Source: Paenibacillus tuaregi (GTDB lineage: Bacteria; Bacillota; Bacilli; Paenibacillales; Paenibacillaceae). From it: 64,000 nucleotides of DNA. The stretch covers positions 4,819,076 through 4,883,075 of the forward strand of contig NZ_LT575476.1 in the NCBI RefSeq assembly GCF_900086655.1. The letters are read 5' to 3'. Of this stretch, positions 34,475 through 43,371 are shown piece by piece (the first letter of the stretch is position 1; each line of letters opens with the position of its first letter). The notes beneath the pieces are model-generated. The model did not search any database, was not told where the DNA came from, and saw only the letters and a list, made by a program, of their open reading frames with translations. Position numbers and translations under genes: made by a program.

Positions 34475-36700
34475 ATGAAGCTTGACCCCAATAACAGAGT
34501 TAACCGGGTGCGGAGCAAGCTGCTCCCTCTCCCCCGGCCCAAACCGCTCAGCAGCGGCTGGAAGGGTGCGATCACCGCAGTCTTTGCATGTGCACTCCTG
34601 CTCATCTTGTTTCAGTCCTATTACATGATCGGCGGGCAGGGCCCTCTGAGGTATGTAATTGGTTCAGTTGTGGCGATTGTATTTTTTGTGCTCGCGGCCG
34701 GGGTCGTAGCCCTGGGGCTGCATCTGCTGAAGAAACTTCCGACTCTCTACATATGGGCGGTTGTTGCTTCAGCCGGAATGATGTTATTTTGCTTCATCGT
34801 TCCGACCGTGTCTCTGATCATGATTGCCGCAACCATCACCATAGTGTCCCTGCTTGGCTCGATGTTATGGAAGTGGCGGAAAAAGGAGTACCTGGGCATG
34901 GCCCGCCGGGGGATCATCTTCCGGGTGCTCTGGGCTGGACTCCTCACCGTGACACTGATCTCCGGAACCTTCTGGTACTTAGGCAGCGGATCAGACCCAT
35001 TGTCTCCAGCTTACCGGCTGAACGAGATGAAGAAGGCTCCCCGGTACAGTACCCAGCTTCCCGACCCGTCCAAGCCCGGAGCTTATGCGGTTAAAACCTT
35101 GACGTACGGCAGCCCTGACAACTATCGCGAGGTGTTCCGGCAGAGCGGTTCACTGACAACCCAGCCCGTGGACGGCTCCGCCTTCGTGAGCGGCTGGTCT
35201 TCGATCCGGACCGGGACGCTTGGTTTCGGTCCTGAGAAAATGCCGCTGAACGGACTCGTCTGGTACCCCGAAGGGCAGGGCCCCTTCCCTGTGGTTATGG
35301 CGGTGCACGGCAACCATACGATGACCGATTACTCTGACCCGGGTTATGAATACCTGGGCAAGCTGCTGGCCAGCCGCGGGTATATTTTCATCTCGATTGA
35401 TGAGAACTTTCTCAACACCTCTCCCTATGACGATATGTTCATATTCCAGGTGCCCGTGAAGGAGAATCCTGCCAGAGCCTGGCTGATGCTGGAGCATCTG
35501 AAGGTCTGGAAGCAGTGGAACGAAGACCGGAGCAACCCGTTCTACGGCCGGGCCGACCTGAACAATGTCGCTCTGATCGGACATTCACGGGGCGGGGAAG
35601 CGATCACCCTTGCGGCTCTGTTCAATGGACAGAAGGCATACTCCGAGAACGCCTTAATCAAGTTCAACTATAACTTTGGCATCCGGTCCCTTATCGCAAT
35701 CGGAGGAACCGACGGCCAGTTCAAGCCTTCGGGGACAACCGTGAATCTGCACAATATCAACTACCTCACCCTTCAAGGTGTACACGATATGGATGTCAGC
35801 TCCTATGATACGACAAACCAATACAAGCGGATCACCTTTGATCCCGGAACTGCCTGGATGAAGTCGTCTGTTTATATTTACGGAGCCAACCACGGTCAGT
35901 TCAACAGCGTCTGGGGCCGCACGGATGGGGCCGGCCTCGCCAACAGACTGTTTAACACGAAACAGCTCATCTCTGAAGACATGCAGCAGAGAACTGCGAA
36001 GGGCTTCATCTCGGCTTTCCTGGAGGCGACTCTGAAAGAGAACACCACCTACCGCCAGGTGTTCCAGGATCTTGGTTATGCCAAGAGCTGGCTGCCGGAC
36101 AATCTATATATCAGCAATTATATGGACGCGCGCACCCGCCTGTTGGCCGGTTATAACGAAGACACCGATCCATCAACCGCCACCCTTGCAGGCGGCGAAC
36201 TGCTCGGAGAACACCTGAAAGAATGGAAGGAAGAGACCGTGCAGCTGAAGTTCGCCTCAAGTGAATACAGGGCTGTCCGGATCGGCTGGGATCAGGCTGC
36301 TTCAGGAGGCAAGCTTCCCGTCTACTCACTTCGTCTTCCGAACGAGGGCGTAAAGCCGCAGGAAGGCTCTTCCCTCGTGTTCTCGATTGCAAATCTGGAA
36401 GATCATCCCGTCAATTTGACCGTTCAGGTGACCGACCGTTCAGGTCATGAAGCCAGCCTGCTGCTGAGTGAGTGGTCTCCGGTCGTACCGATGGTTGAAG
36501 GCCGGTTTCTGAAGGCCCCCTTCGATTTGATGTCACCGGTGAAAGAGCCGGTATTCCAGAACTACGGATTGGCGCTGGACGACTTCAAGCAGGCGAACCG
36601 TGACTTTGATCCGGCTGGGCTAAAGGAAATCCGCTTCAAGTTCGACCAGTCGAAGAAAGGTACGATTTTGATGAATGATATCGGCCTGAGGTCTAAATAA
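34475..36700 (+). CDS. Membrane-anchored alpha/beta hydrolase
   Basis: 741 aa. The N-terminal 180 residues hold about four membrane segments (ITAVFACALLLILFQSYYMI; VIGSVVAIVFFVLAAGVVAL; YIWAVVASAGMMLFCFIV; VLWAGLLTVTLISGTFWYL). The large domain that follows is an alpha/beta hydrolase with the nucleophile elbow GHSRGGEA (serine near residue 371) and the early motif VVMAVHGNHTMTDYSDPGYEYLGKLLASRGY; a C-terminal beta-rich region follows. The substrate is unknown; an acyl esterase or lipase-like role is possible. The start is ATG 34475 with GGAGGAA six bases upstream. Divergent from the two-component system across 160 bp. Confidence 0.82.
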   Translation: MKLDPNNRVNRVRSKLLPLPRPKPLSSGWKGAITAVFACALLLILFQSYYMIGGQGPLRYVIGSVVAIVFFVLAAGVVALGLHLLKKLPTLYIWAVVASAGMMLFCFIVPTVSLIMIAATITIVSLLGSMLWKWRKKEYLGMARRGIIFRVLWAGLLTVTLISGTFWYLGSGSDPLSPAYRLNEMKKAPRYSTQLPDPSKPGAYAVKTLTYGSPDNYREVFRQSGSLTTQPVDGSAFVSGWSSIRTGTLGFGPEKMPLNGLVWYPEGQGPFPVVMAVHGNHTMTDYSDPGYEYLGKLLASRGYIFISIDENFLNTSPYDDMFIFQVPVKENPARAWLMLEHLKVWKQWNEDRSNPFYGRADLNNVALIGHSRGGEAITLAALFNGQKAYSENALIKFNYNFGIRSLIAIGGTDGQFKPSGTTVNLHNINYLTLQGVHDMDVSSYDTTNQYKRITFDPGTAWMKSSVYIYGANHGQFNSVWGRTDGAGLANRLFNTKQLISEDMQQRTAKGFISAFLEATLKENTTYRQVFQDLGYAKSWLPDNLYISNYMDARTRLLAGYNEDTDPSTATLAGGELLGEHLKEWKEETVQLKFASSEYRAVRIGWDQAASGGKLPVYSLRLPNEGVKPQEGSSLVFSIANLEDHPVNLTVQVTDRSGHEASLLLSEWSPVVPMVEGRFLKAPFDLMSPVKEPVFQNYGLALDDFKQANRDFDPAGLKEIRFKFDQSKKGTILMNDIGLRSK

Positions 36701-36738
36701 ACCAGACTATACTCATATATTTCGAGGAGTGAACTGTA

Positions 36739-38838
36739 TTGAAAAGATCAAGATTTTCAAGTAAAAAGGCTGCCCGATTATGGCTGCCTGCCATCACCGC
36801 TCTGACGTTAAGTGCATCGGTGGCCGCACCTGGGATGGCGGCACCAGCAGCCGGAACACCGGCTGCTCCCGCTGGCCAGAATACGGGGGCTGTCTCACAG
36901 GTATCAGGGCAGCCTGCCGGACCAACCGATCCGAAGGAGCTGGAGGCGTTCGCAGACAAGTTCTTCGCACGGGAAGATGTGAAGAAACTGCAGGTGCCGG
37001 GGGCCGTGTTCGTTGTCGTTAAAGACGGCCGCATTCTGTTCCAGAAAGGCTACGGTTATGCCGACCGGGAGAAGAAAACCCCGGTCTCCCCGGAGACCAC
37101 CGTGTTCAGAATCGCGTCCGTTACCAAGGTCGTGACCGCCACCGCTTTGATGCAGCTGGCCCAACAGGGAAAGATCAATCTGGAGGACGAGGTGGAGAAG
37201 TATCTGGGCGGGCTGAAAATTCGAAACAACACCGGACTGCCGCTGAAAGTAAAACACCTGCTTACCCACACCACCGGATTTGACGTAGTGGACATCCCTA
37301 TTACAGAGTCCATGACTACCGACTTGTCCAAGGTCGTCAGTCTCCGGGACTACATCAAGGAGCACATGCCTACAGTTGTATCTCCTCCCGGCAAGGTATA
37401 CCGGTACGATAACTTTGCCTCCATGCTGCAGGGATATATCGTACAAGAGGTCTCAGGAGTGCCATACTCCAAGTATATTCAGGAGCATATTCTCAGACCG
37501 CTGGACATGAACCGCACATATTCCCACATTTCCCCTGAGATTCAAGACAAGCTTGCTGTTGGCTATGATGACCTGAATGCAGCTATGGCTCCATACAACC
37601 TGGTGCCAACCGACTTGCCACAGGGCGGTCTGCTAACCACAGGAAGCGATATGGCCCGCTTTATGATCGCCCATTTGGAGGCAGGCAGGCCAGGGCAGGC
37701 ACCGATTCTAACGAAGGAGTCTATAGCTGCCATGCACACCCCGCAGCTTGCCATTCATCCTAAGGTGCCCAACATGACCTATGGCTTTGAATATTCTTAT
37801 CGGGATGCCTACAATGGTCAAGACGTTGTTGGCAAAGGGGGAGTCGCCCCCGGATTCAGCTCCTGGCTGTGGCTGATGCCTAAGCAGCGTGTTGGCGGAT
37901 TCATTGTGACGAACAAGAGCGGCCCGCTTCGGGAGATGCTGTTCCGGGAATTCATGAATCACTATTATCCGAAACCAGCGAACGCCGGAACCGGGAAGCC
38001 CGACGGTGAAACCGGTAAAGTGTCCCTGACCCCTCAGCAGCTGCGCCGGCTGGAAGGCGTCTACCGGAGCGCAGGTGTAAATTATGTGCTGACACGGATC
38101 CAATTGAATGACAAGGGACAGCTCATTCTGAAGGATTTGACAGGAACGCAAGAGCTGACACCTCTAGGGCCGCTTCTGTTCCTGGATAAGATGGGTCAGG
38201 AGGTGGCCTTCCAGGAGAATGAGGACGGGACCATCGGTTATATGTTCTCCAAGCTGAACTCCGCGGCTTACGCGGCTAAGCTTCCTGATGCGGAGCCATT
38301 CCGTGACATCGCCAAGGACCATCCCTATGCGGCCTACATTCATGGAATGAAGCAGCTCGGCCTTACCGCGGGCAAGCCGGATGGAACCTTTGGCCCGCAG
38401 GAGCCGATGACGCGGTATGAGTTCATTACCGCGGCTAATCAGTGGCTCGGCGTGCCAGCCTCCCGCAAGCCCGTTGTATTCACGGACCTGGCTGGCAAGC
38501 CTGGAGCCGAGCTAATCCAGAGCGCCCTGGACATGGGCTTTGTCCAAGGCGCGGGAGGCGGCCTGTTCAAGCCGGATCAGCCTATCACCCGGCAGGAGGC
38601 GGCGTCTATAGTCTGGCGGATGCTGACCGCCATGGGAATCCCGCCGAAACCTGCCAAGGTGAATGAGGAGCCGGCGGCCTGGGCGAAGCAGGCGGTTGAA
38701 GCGGTGGTCGCTTACCGGCTGTACGGACCGGAGGTCAAGCTGTCCGCTGACGGTGCCGCCGATTACGGAGCCAAGCGTATCATGACCCGCCAGGAAGCCG
38801 CAGCTCTGCTCGAACAGGCTACACATATGCAGCTGTAG
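36739..38838 (+). CDS. Beta-lactamase-fold serine hydrolase with SLH domains
   Basis: 699 aa, exported and probably held at the cell surface. Signal peptide (LPAITALTLSASVAAPGMA, about residues 16-35), a Pro/Ala/Gly linker, and a class C beta-lactamase/DD-peptidase-like domain (about 60-410) with Ser127-x-x-Lys130 (SVTK), the Tyr-x-Asn box YDN near residue 222 and HTTG near 175. A small beta domain (about 435-520) and two to three SLH repeats (from about 525: FRDIAKDHPYAAYIHGMKQLGLTAGKPDGTFGP) follow. The start is TTG with GAGGAG nine bases away. 38 bp after the hydrolase gene, so likely the same operon. A peptidase or esterase role is more likely than antibiotic resistance. Confidence 0.88.
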   Translation: MKRSRFSSKKAARLWLPAITALTLSASVAAPGMAAPAAGTPAAPAGQNTGAVSQVSGQPAGPTDPKELEAFADKFFAREDVKKLQVPGAVFVVVKDGRILFQKGYGYADREKKTPVSPETTVFRIASVTKVVTATALMQLAQQGKINLEDEVEKYLGGLKIRNNTGLPLKVKHLLTHTTGFDVVDIPITESMTTDLSKVVSLRDYIKEHMPTVVSPPGKVYRYDNFASMLQGYIVQEVSGVPYSKYIQEHILRPLDMNRTYSHISPEIQDKLAVGYDDLNAAMAPYNLVPTDLPQGGLLTTGSDMARFMIAHLEAGRPGQAPILTKESIAAMHTPQLAIHPKVPNMTYGFEYSYRDAYNGQDVVGKGGVAPGFSSWLWLMPKQRVGGFIVTNKSGPLREMLFREFMNHYYPKPANAGTGKPDGETGKVSLTPQQLRRLEGVYRSAGVNYVLTRIQLNDKGQLILKDLTGTQELTPLGPLLFLDKMGQEVAFQENEDGTIGYMFSKLNSAAYAAKLPDAEPFRDIAKDHPYAAYIHGMKQLGLTAGKPDGTFGPQEPMTRYEFITAANQWLGVPASRKPVVFTDLAGKPGAELIQSALDMGFVQGAGGGLFKPDQPITRQEAASIVWRMLTAMGIPPKPAKVNEEPAAWAKQAVEAVVAYRLYGPEVKLSADGAADYGAKRIMTRQEAAALLEQATHMQL

Positions 38839-38853
38839 CCGGAGGTGCTTTGG

Positions 38854-38976
38854 TTGAAGATGAAGATTGCCGTTAAGGGAGCATCTGCGCTATTCTCCCC
38901 CAGTGAACTGCTAACCAAAGCCTCCGAATTTGGTAATGCTCAATTCAGGCTTACTGAAAGCTCAGCCAGTAACTAA
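38854..38976 (+). CDS. Possible small ORF, 40 aa, truncated HPr-like
   Basis: A TTG start six bases after GGAGGTG opens a 40-codon frame: MKMKIAVKGASALFSPSELL, then TKASEFGNAQFRLTESSASN. The pattern ...ELLxKASxFxxxxxL resembles the second helix and strand of HPr-type phosphocarriers, but the active-site histidine and the C-terminal half are absent. It could be a decayed HPr paralogue or a real short peptide. It begins 15 bases after the preceding stop and is closed by a terminator. Confidence 0.4.
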   Translation: MKMKIAVKGASALFSPSELLTKASEFGNAQFRLTESSASN

Positions 38977-38993
38977 TGGATGAAGCGACTCCC

Positions 38994-39021
38994 ACGCGTG
39001 CCCTGAACGGCACGCGTATTA
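38994..39021 (+). terminator. Rho-independent terminator
   Basis: ACGCGTGCC / GGCACGCGT with loop CTGAAC, then ATTATTATTT. It ends the hydrolase, SLH protein and 40-aa ORF group. Confidence 0.85.
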
Positions 39022-39178
39022 TTATTTCCGGCAAGAATCTGCCTGCCGCCCTCCACCTGCGTGATCGCGCAAAAAGTATGCGCGGCAGCTACGGGAAACC
39101 GCATCAGACTACGGATTTCACTTCCATCCGGTTATGTTACGCTCGGACTAACCACATATCCAGAAAGGAGTGATTGAA

Positions 39179-40009
39179 ATGCAGCAAGAATTAAGCAGAG
39201 CCCAAAGCGGAGCCGGAATATACCGGAGATTGGAACGTTTCTTTAACTTGCGTGACCCGAAGTACACCGCATTTTTGAAGAAACATGAGGCTGCTGATGT
39301 AAAGCAAATTGCTTTTTACCTGATGCTGGCAGTAGTTCCCGGATTCATTGCCTATTTCCTGGTGTTTCATATGCGTGAGCCGATCTCCCGTCTGACCGGA
39401 TGGTCGGACCATTACACCCAGTTTGTCATTCTGGCCTTGATGGCAAGCGGCTGGCATACCTTCTTCCCTTTCTTCATGCTAAGATGGAAAGATAAGCTGA
39501 CGTTCAAACAATCCTTGCACTATCTCGGCTTCACCCGGCTTGATCTCAGAGGGCTCATCCTCATTGTTCCTATCATCACGCTGCTGTTTACGGCGGTCTC
39601 CCTGCCTTATATGAAATACATCTATCCACCGCTGCATGATTTTCTGAACGGGATTCCTATGCTGCGCATGGAGGGCTGGCACATTTATAATCAGGGTTAT
39701 TATGACTTTCCCTGGTTCCTGCTGCTGATCGGTATCTTTGGCAATTTTGTCGGTGAGGAAATCTACTTTCGGGGCTACCTCCTGCGCAAGCTGGGCAAGT
39801 TGAAATACGACTGGCTGATTGTAAGCGTCTGTTTCCAGCTCTACCATATGTGGCAAGCGCCGGTTAACTGGTCGTTCCTGCTGCTGGCGGTGGTTATCCC
39901 GTGCGAGATTATAGTAAGACTGCGAAAAAGCATTTACGGGGCCATCGTGTTCCATATTTTTGTCAATGTGTTCTGGGGAGAAATCACGCGGGCACTGGTC
40001 GGTGTGTAA
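39179..40009 (+). CDS. CPBP family intramembrane glutamic-type protease
   Basis: 276 aa with about six to eight membrane segments. CPBP (Abi) motifs are present: motif 1 EE-x-x-x-R in VGEEIYFRGYLLRKL, motif 2 F-x-x-x-H in VCFQLYHMWQ, and motif 3 HIFVN near the C terminus. Family members process prenylated or peptide substrates or give bacteriocin immunity; no partner is obvious here. The ATG at 39179 lies eight bases after AAGGAG; the GTG at 39170 overlaps that site. The next gene, a ComP-like kinase, starts 73 bp downstream in the same direction, so a link with peptide signalling is possible but unproven. Confidence 0.88.
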   Translation: MQQELSRAQSGAGIYRRLERFFNLRDPKYTAFLKKHEAADVKQIAFYLMLAVVPGFIAYFLVFHMREPISRLTGWSDHYTQFVILALMASGWHTFFPFFMLRWKDKLTFKQSLHYLGFTRLDLRGLILIVPIITLLFTAVSLPYMKYIYPPLHDFLNGIPMLRMEGWHIYNQGYYDFPWFLLLIGIFGNFVGEEIYFRGYLLRKLGKLKYDWLIVSVCFQLYHMWQAPVNWSFLLLAVVIPCEIIVRLRKSIYGAIVFHIFVNVFWGEITRALVGV

Positions 40010-40082
40010 GCTGAGCCGGGCCGTGAGGTCCGTGCTCCAGGGTCTATTCCCATATCCCCGGTACACTCCAGGAGGAGCTTGT

Positions 40083-42437
40083 ATGTCCGCAATCCTATCT
40101 TATCGGCACTGGTTGATCACCCTGTCCCTTCCTGTATTTCTCTGCATCGCTCTCTACGTGCATATTCTGTCGTTCGGGCAGCCCTATATCGGGATGACTG
40201 TACGTGCGGAGGGTGCGGAGTGGAAGGTGGAACAGGTCGATCCAGCAGGCAAAGCGTATGCCCTCAAAATCCGCCAAGGCGACCGGATTCTGTCCGTTGA
40301 CGGAAAGCCGGCACAGAATTTCTTCCATTCGGGAGAACGGTCACTTAAGCATGCGAAAACGCTTGAGACCCAGCATCCCGACGGCAGCAGGAGCCAGGTA
40401 CAGGTGCAGATTACCGGGAAAGACCTATTCGCTTATGGTTTCTCCATCGTTATGGAAGGCCTGCTTCTGGGTATCGGCTGGTTCTCCTACCGAAAACGGC
40501 CCGAATCCCACCTGATCCGGCGCTTTTATGGATTAAATCTGCTAATGGCCCTGATTATCCTAACCCTGTACTCGACAGAACTGGCTGTATCCAATGCGAT
40601 TCTATCCATCAGTGCCATTTGGCTTCCGTATGCGCTGCTCTCCTTCTTCATCCTGCTTGTATTCCATGTCACCCGCCCTTGGCTGGCGAGAGCATTTGCG
40701 GCCTTACGGATTCTGCTCTTTGTCTTCTCCGCTTACACGCTGTATACAGTGTGGCTGGACAGCATCCCCGGCTGGATACGCGAAATGGTGAACCTGGTCT
40801 TCATCGGCGCGCTGCTCTTCATTCTAGTTTTAGCCTGGCTCTATGGCAGGACACTGGAGCAGATGGAGAAGAACCAGCTGCTCATTCTGGTGACCGGTAT
40901 TATTTTCAGCCTGCTGCCCTATCTGTTTCTATACGCGTTGCCTGATCTGCTCTGGAAGGACTATATCATCGCACCGGAATACGCCATGGTTGGACTCGTG
41001 CCGCTATCTGCTACGATTATGTATATCCTGGTTAAACGCCGTATGATTGACATGCTCCTGTATATGCCAAAACTTGTGATCCACAGCTTGTATCTCACCG
41101 CTGCATTCGTGTTGTTCCTGCTCGCAGCAAAATGGAACAGGCCGTCGTCCATCGCGGGCCTGTTTGTTTTGTTTGCCGGGCTAACGGCGCTGCATCAGCT
41201 AGCTCTGACCCGGACGCGAAGACATGCCGAGGAGCGCGGAAGGGTCCTGGAGCGGCAGAAGCTGCAGCTCTCCCTCCAGCTGGCTGAGAAGAAGAACATC
41301 CGGGACATTGTACGAATGCTGGTGGAGTTAACCCACCGGATGCTGGAAGTGAGCGGCGTATGCATCCTGTGGCAGCAAGGGGAGGAACGGGTAGCTCACG
41401 GCACTGGTCAGTATGCGGACATCCAAGGGATGCAGCTGGTTCATCTGGCTGCGGATCATCTTGATGAAGCCCAGCTGACGCAGCGGCTTGATGCCGCACA
41501 TGTGCTCCCTATTCAGGGGACCGGGGAAGATCAGCCCTTCGGTTATATCATTCTGGGCCACAAGATCAATAAGACGCTGTATTCTTCTGATGAGAAGCAG
41601 ATCATTGAACGGATTCATACAGAAGCAGCGCAGCTGTTCATCAATGCCAGACTGCTGGCCGAGCTGCAGCAGGAGCAGCAGCGTACCCTCCTGGAGAGCA
41701 AAACAAATGAGCGGAGGGTGCAGAATATCGACCAGTTCAATCACGCGCTGCTGGAAGCCCAAGAGTCTGAGCGGATTCGCACCTCCTACTTCCTGCACGA
41801 TACCGTGCTCCAGAACCTGATCTTCCTGTCCCGCGATCTGGAGGAGCTGTATGACCAGGGTGGCGGCAGCAGCAGCCAGGTCTCATCCTGGTTGAAGTGT
41901 GTTTACGATACCCAGCAGCAGATCCGCATGCTCTGTGACGACCTGTACCCGCATGTCGTGGACAAGGCAGGGCTTAAGGAAGCCGTTCAGTGGCTGATTC
42001 GTACCCGCAAGGACTTCAGCGGCTTGGATATTACGCTGCAATATGAGCTTGAACCAGCAGGGCCGCTTCCGCCGCTGATCAAATCAAATATCTTCCGTAT
42101 TATCCGTGAGCTTACGAATAATGTGGTCAAACATGCGGAGGCCTCCTCTCTGCATCTTCACCTTTGGACAGCCGAAAGGGCTATTCACATTACCGTGAAG
42201 GATGATGGCATAGGCTTCCAGGCAGACTCCATCTACTCTGCCGAATCCCGGGAAGAACGCAGCGGATTCGGCCTCATCTCCGTAGACAGTCAAGTCCGCC
42301 GGCTTGGAGGTAGCATGGAGATCGACTCGGCTGTGGCTCTGGGGACAACGATCCAATTGCGAATCCCGCTTGCGAACGAGGGAGAAGCCTGGGCTTCTCC
42401 GCAGGCTTCCGGGACAGCAGCCGCTACAGGCATGTAA
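40083..42437 (+). CDS. Polytopic sensor histidine kinase, ComP-like, with extracellular PDZ domain
   Basis: 784 aa. A first membrane helix (LITLSLPVFLCIALYVHIL) is followed by an extracellular PDZ-like domain (about 35-115: GAEWKVEQVDPAGKAYALKIRQGDRILSVDG) and about eight more membrane helices (115-370), the topology of Bacillus ComP. A GAF-like region (about 395-530), a HisKA_3 dimerisation region with phospho-accepting His572 in YFLHDTVLQN, and a HATPase domain (RELTNNVVKHAEASS, DDGIGF, SGFGLISVDSQVRRLGG) follow. AGGAGGAG precedes the ATG. The matching NarL-type regulator lies 39 bp downstream. No comQ or comX gene is adjacent, so the ligand is unknown. Confidence 0.9.
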   Translation: MSAILSYRHWLITLSLPVFLCIALYVHILSFGQPYIGMTVRAEGAEWKVEQVDPAGKAYALKIRQGDRILSVDGKPAQNFFHSGERSLKHAKTLETQHPDGSRSQVQVQITGKDLFAYGFSIVMEGLLLGIGWFSYRKRPESHLIRRFYGLNLLMALIILTLYSTELAVSNAILSISAIWLPYALLSFFILLVFHVTRPWLARAFAALRILLFVFSAYTLYTVWLDSIPGWIREMVNLVFIGALLFILVLAWLYGRTLEQMEKNQLLILVTGIIFSLLPYLFLYALPDLLWKDYIIAPEYAMVGLVPLSATIMYILVKRRMIDMLLYMPKLVIHSLYLTAAFVLFLLAAKWNRPSSIAGLFVLFAGLTALHQLALTRTRRHAEERGRVLERQKLQLSLQLAEKKNIRDIVRMLVELTHRMLEVSGVCILWQQGEERVAHGTGQYADIQGMQLVHLAADHLDEAQLTQRLDAAHVLPIQGTGEDQPFGYIILGHKINKTLYSSDEKQIIERIHTEAAQLFINARLLAELQQEQQRTLLESKTNERRVQNIDQFNHALLEAQESERIRTSYFLHDTVLQNLIFLSRDLEELYDQGGGSSSQVSSWLKCVYDTQQQIRMLCDDLYPHVVDKAGLKEAVQWLIRTRKDFSGLDITLQYELEPAGPLPPLIKSNIFRIIRELTNNVVKHAEASSLHLHLWTAERAIHITVKDDGIGFQADSIYSAESREERSGFGLISVDSQVRRLGGSMEIDSAVALGTTIQLRIPLANEGEAWASPQASGTAAATGM

Positions 42438-42476
42438 CAGTCTACAGATATGTAACAGTAGAAGGAGGGCAACTTT

Positions 42477-43202
42477 ATGAGGGACGAGGGCATCAATATT
42501 GGCCAGCGTGGTGATAGCCGGGACAACCGGACAGACCCTTCGACAATTCAGGAGCAGAGCGCCAGTATTCGCGTTGTTCTGCTGGATGATCACCCCCTGG
42601 TGATGGAAGGCCTGAAGAACCGGCTGGAGCAGGAGCCCGGAATTCACGTGCTCCGAACTTACGCACATCCTCAGTCTCTGTTGGATGAGATCGGGAAGCT
42701 GCGAGCCGATGTGATCATCTTAGACATTTCCCTGCCCCAGATGGACGGGTTTGAGGTGGCTGGCCGTCTCAAGAAGCAGTTCGGGCAGTCCATCAAAATC
42801 ATAATGCTGTCAGGTTATATGTACGACGAGTTCGTACATAAGGCTTTTGATTTGGGTGTACACGCCTACTTATCCAAGCAATCGACGTACTCGCAGATTA
42901 TTAATGCGGTTAAGCAGAGTATGCTGGGACATGTGCTGATCCCTGAACATGCGCTAAACGCCGCGAAGCAGGAGCAGCTAACCCCGATGGAGCGGGAAGT
43001 GCTTAAGCAGGTCGCCCAGGAGAGGACAAACAAGGAGATTGCCCAGGTGCTTGCCATAAGCCAGAGGACGGTCGAGTACCATCTGACCTCCATCACACAA
43101 AAGCTCGGTGTGAAATCGAGAATCGGGGCTGTGGCCAAAGGCTACGAGCTGGGATTGCTAACGCGTATGTCTTCATCCAATGATTCCGAATCGTCCAGAT
43201 AG
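42477..43202 (+). CDS. NarL/LuxR-family response regulator, ComA-like
   Basis: 241 aa. After a 30-residue hydrophilic N-terminal extension comes a receiver domain with DDHP, phospho-acceptor Asp83 in ILDISLPQMDG, and Lys in YLSKQS. The LuxR helix-turn-helix is at about 165-225 (LTPMEREVLKQVAQERTNKEIAQVLAISQRTVEYHL). GAAGGAGGG lies before the ATG. Partner of the ComP-like kinase just upstream. The output genes are not identifiable here. Confidence 0.93.
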   Translation: MRDEGINIGQRGDSRDNRTDPSTIQEQSASIRVVLLDDHPLVMEGLKNRLEQEPGIHVLRTYAHPQSLLDEIGKLRADVIILDISLPQMDGFEVAGRLKKQFGQSIKIIMLSGYMYDEFVHKAFDLGVHAYLSKQSTYSQIINAVKQSMLGHVLIPEHALNAAKQEQLTPMEREVLKQVAQERTNKEIAQVLAISQRTVEYHLTSITQKLGVKSRIGAVAKGYELGLLTRMSSSNDSESSR

Positions 43203-43312
43203 GTTCGAGCATGCTCCATGTATCCAGGTTAACTACGATCTCAGTGACTAAGGAATGCGAGGCAGGCAAGGCATGACTACTAGAAATTGAGACCAGTAAA
43301 ATTCCAAGCCCG

Positions 43313-43356
43313 AAAAAAGCCAGGCCCGGATGAGCTTCCATCCGGGCCTGGCTTTA
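43313..43356. terminator. Bidirectional terminator between convergent genes
   Basis: AAAGCCAGGCCCGGATG / CATCCGGGCCTGGCTTT with loop AGCTTC, A run before and TAAATATTTTTT after. Confidence 0.92.
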
Positions 43357-43371
43357 AATATTTTTTAAATG

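Noticed and set aside
34315-34605. N-terminal extension of the OmpR-type regulator
   Set aside because: The receiver domain starts normally at 34314 after GGAGGG; the extension would overlap the divergent hydrolase gene.
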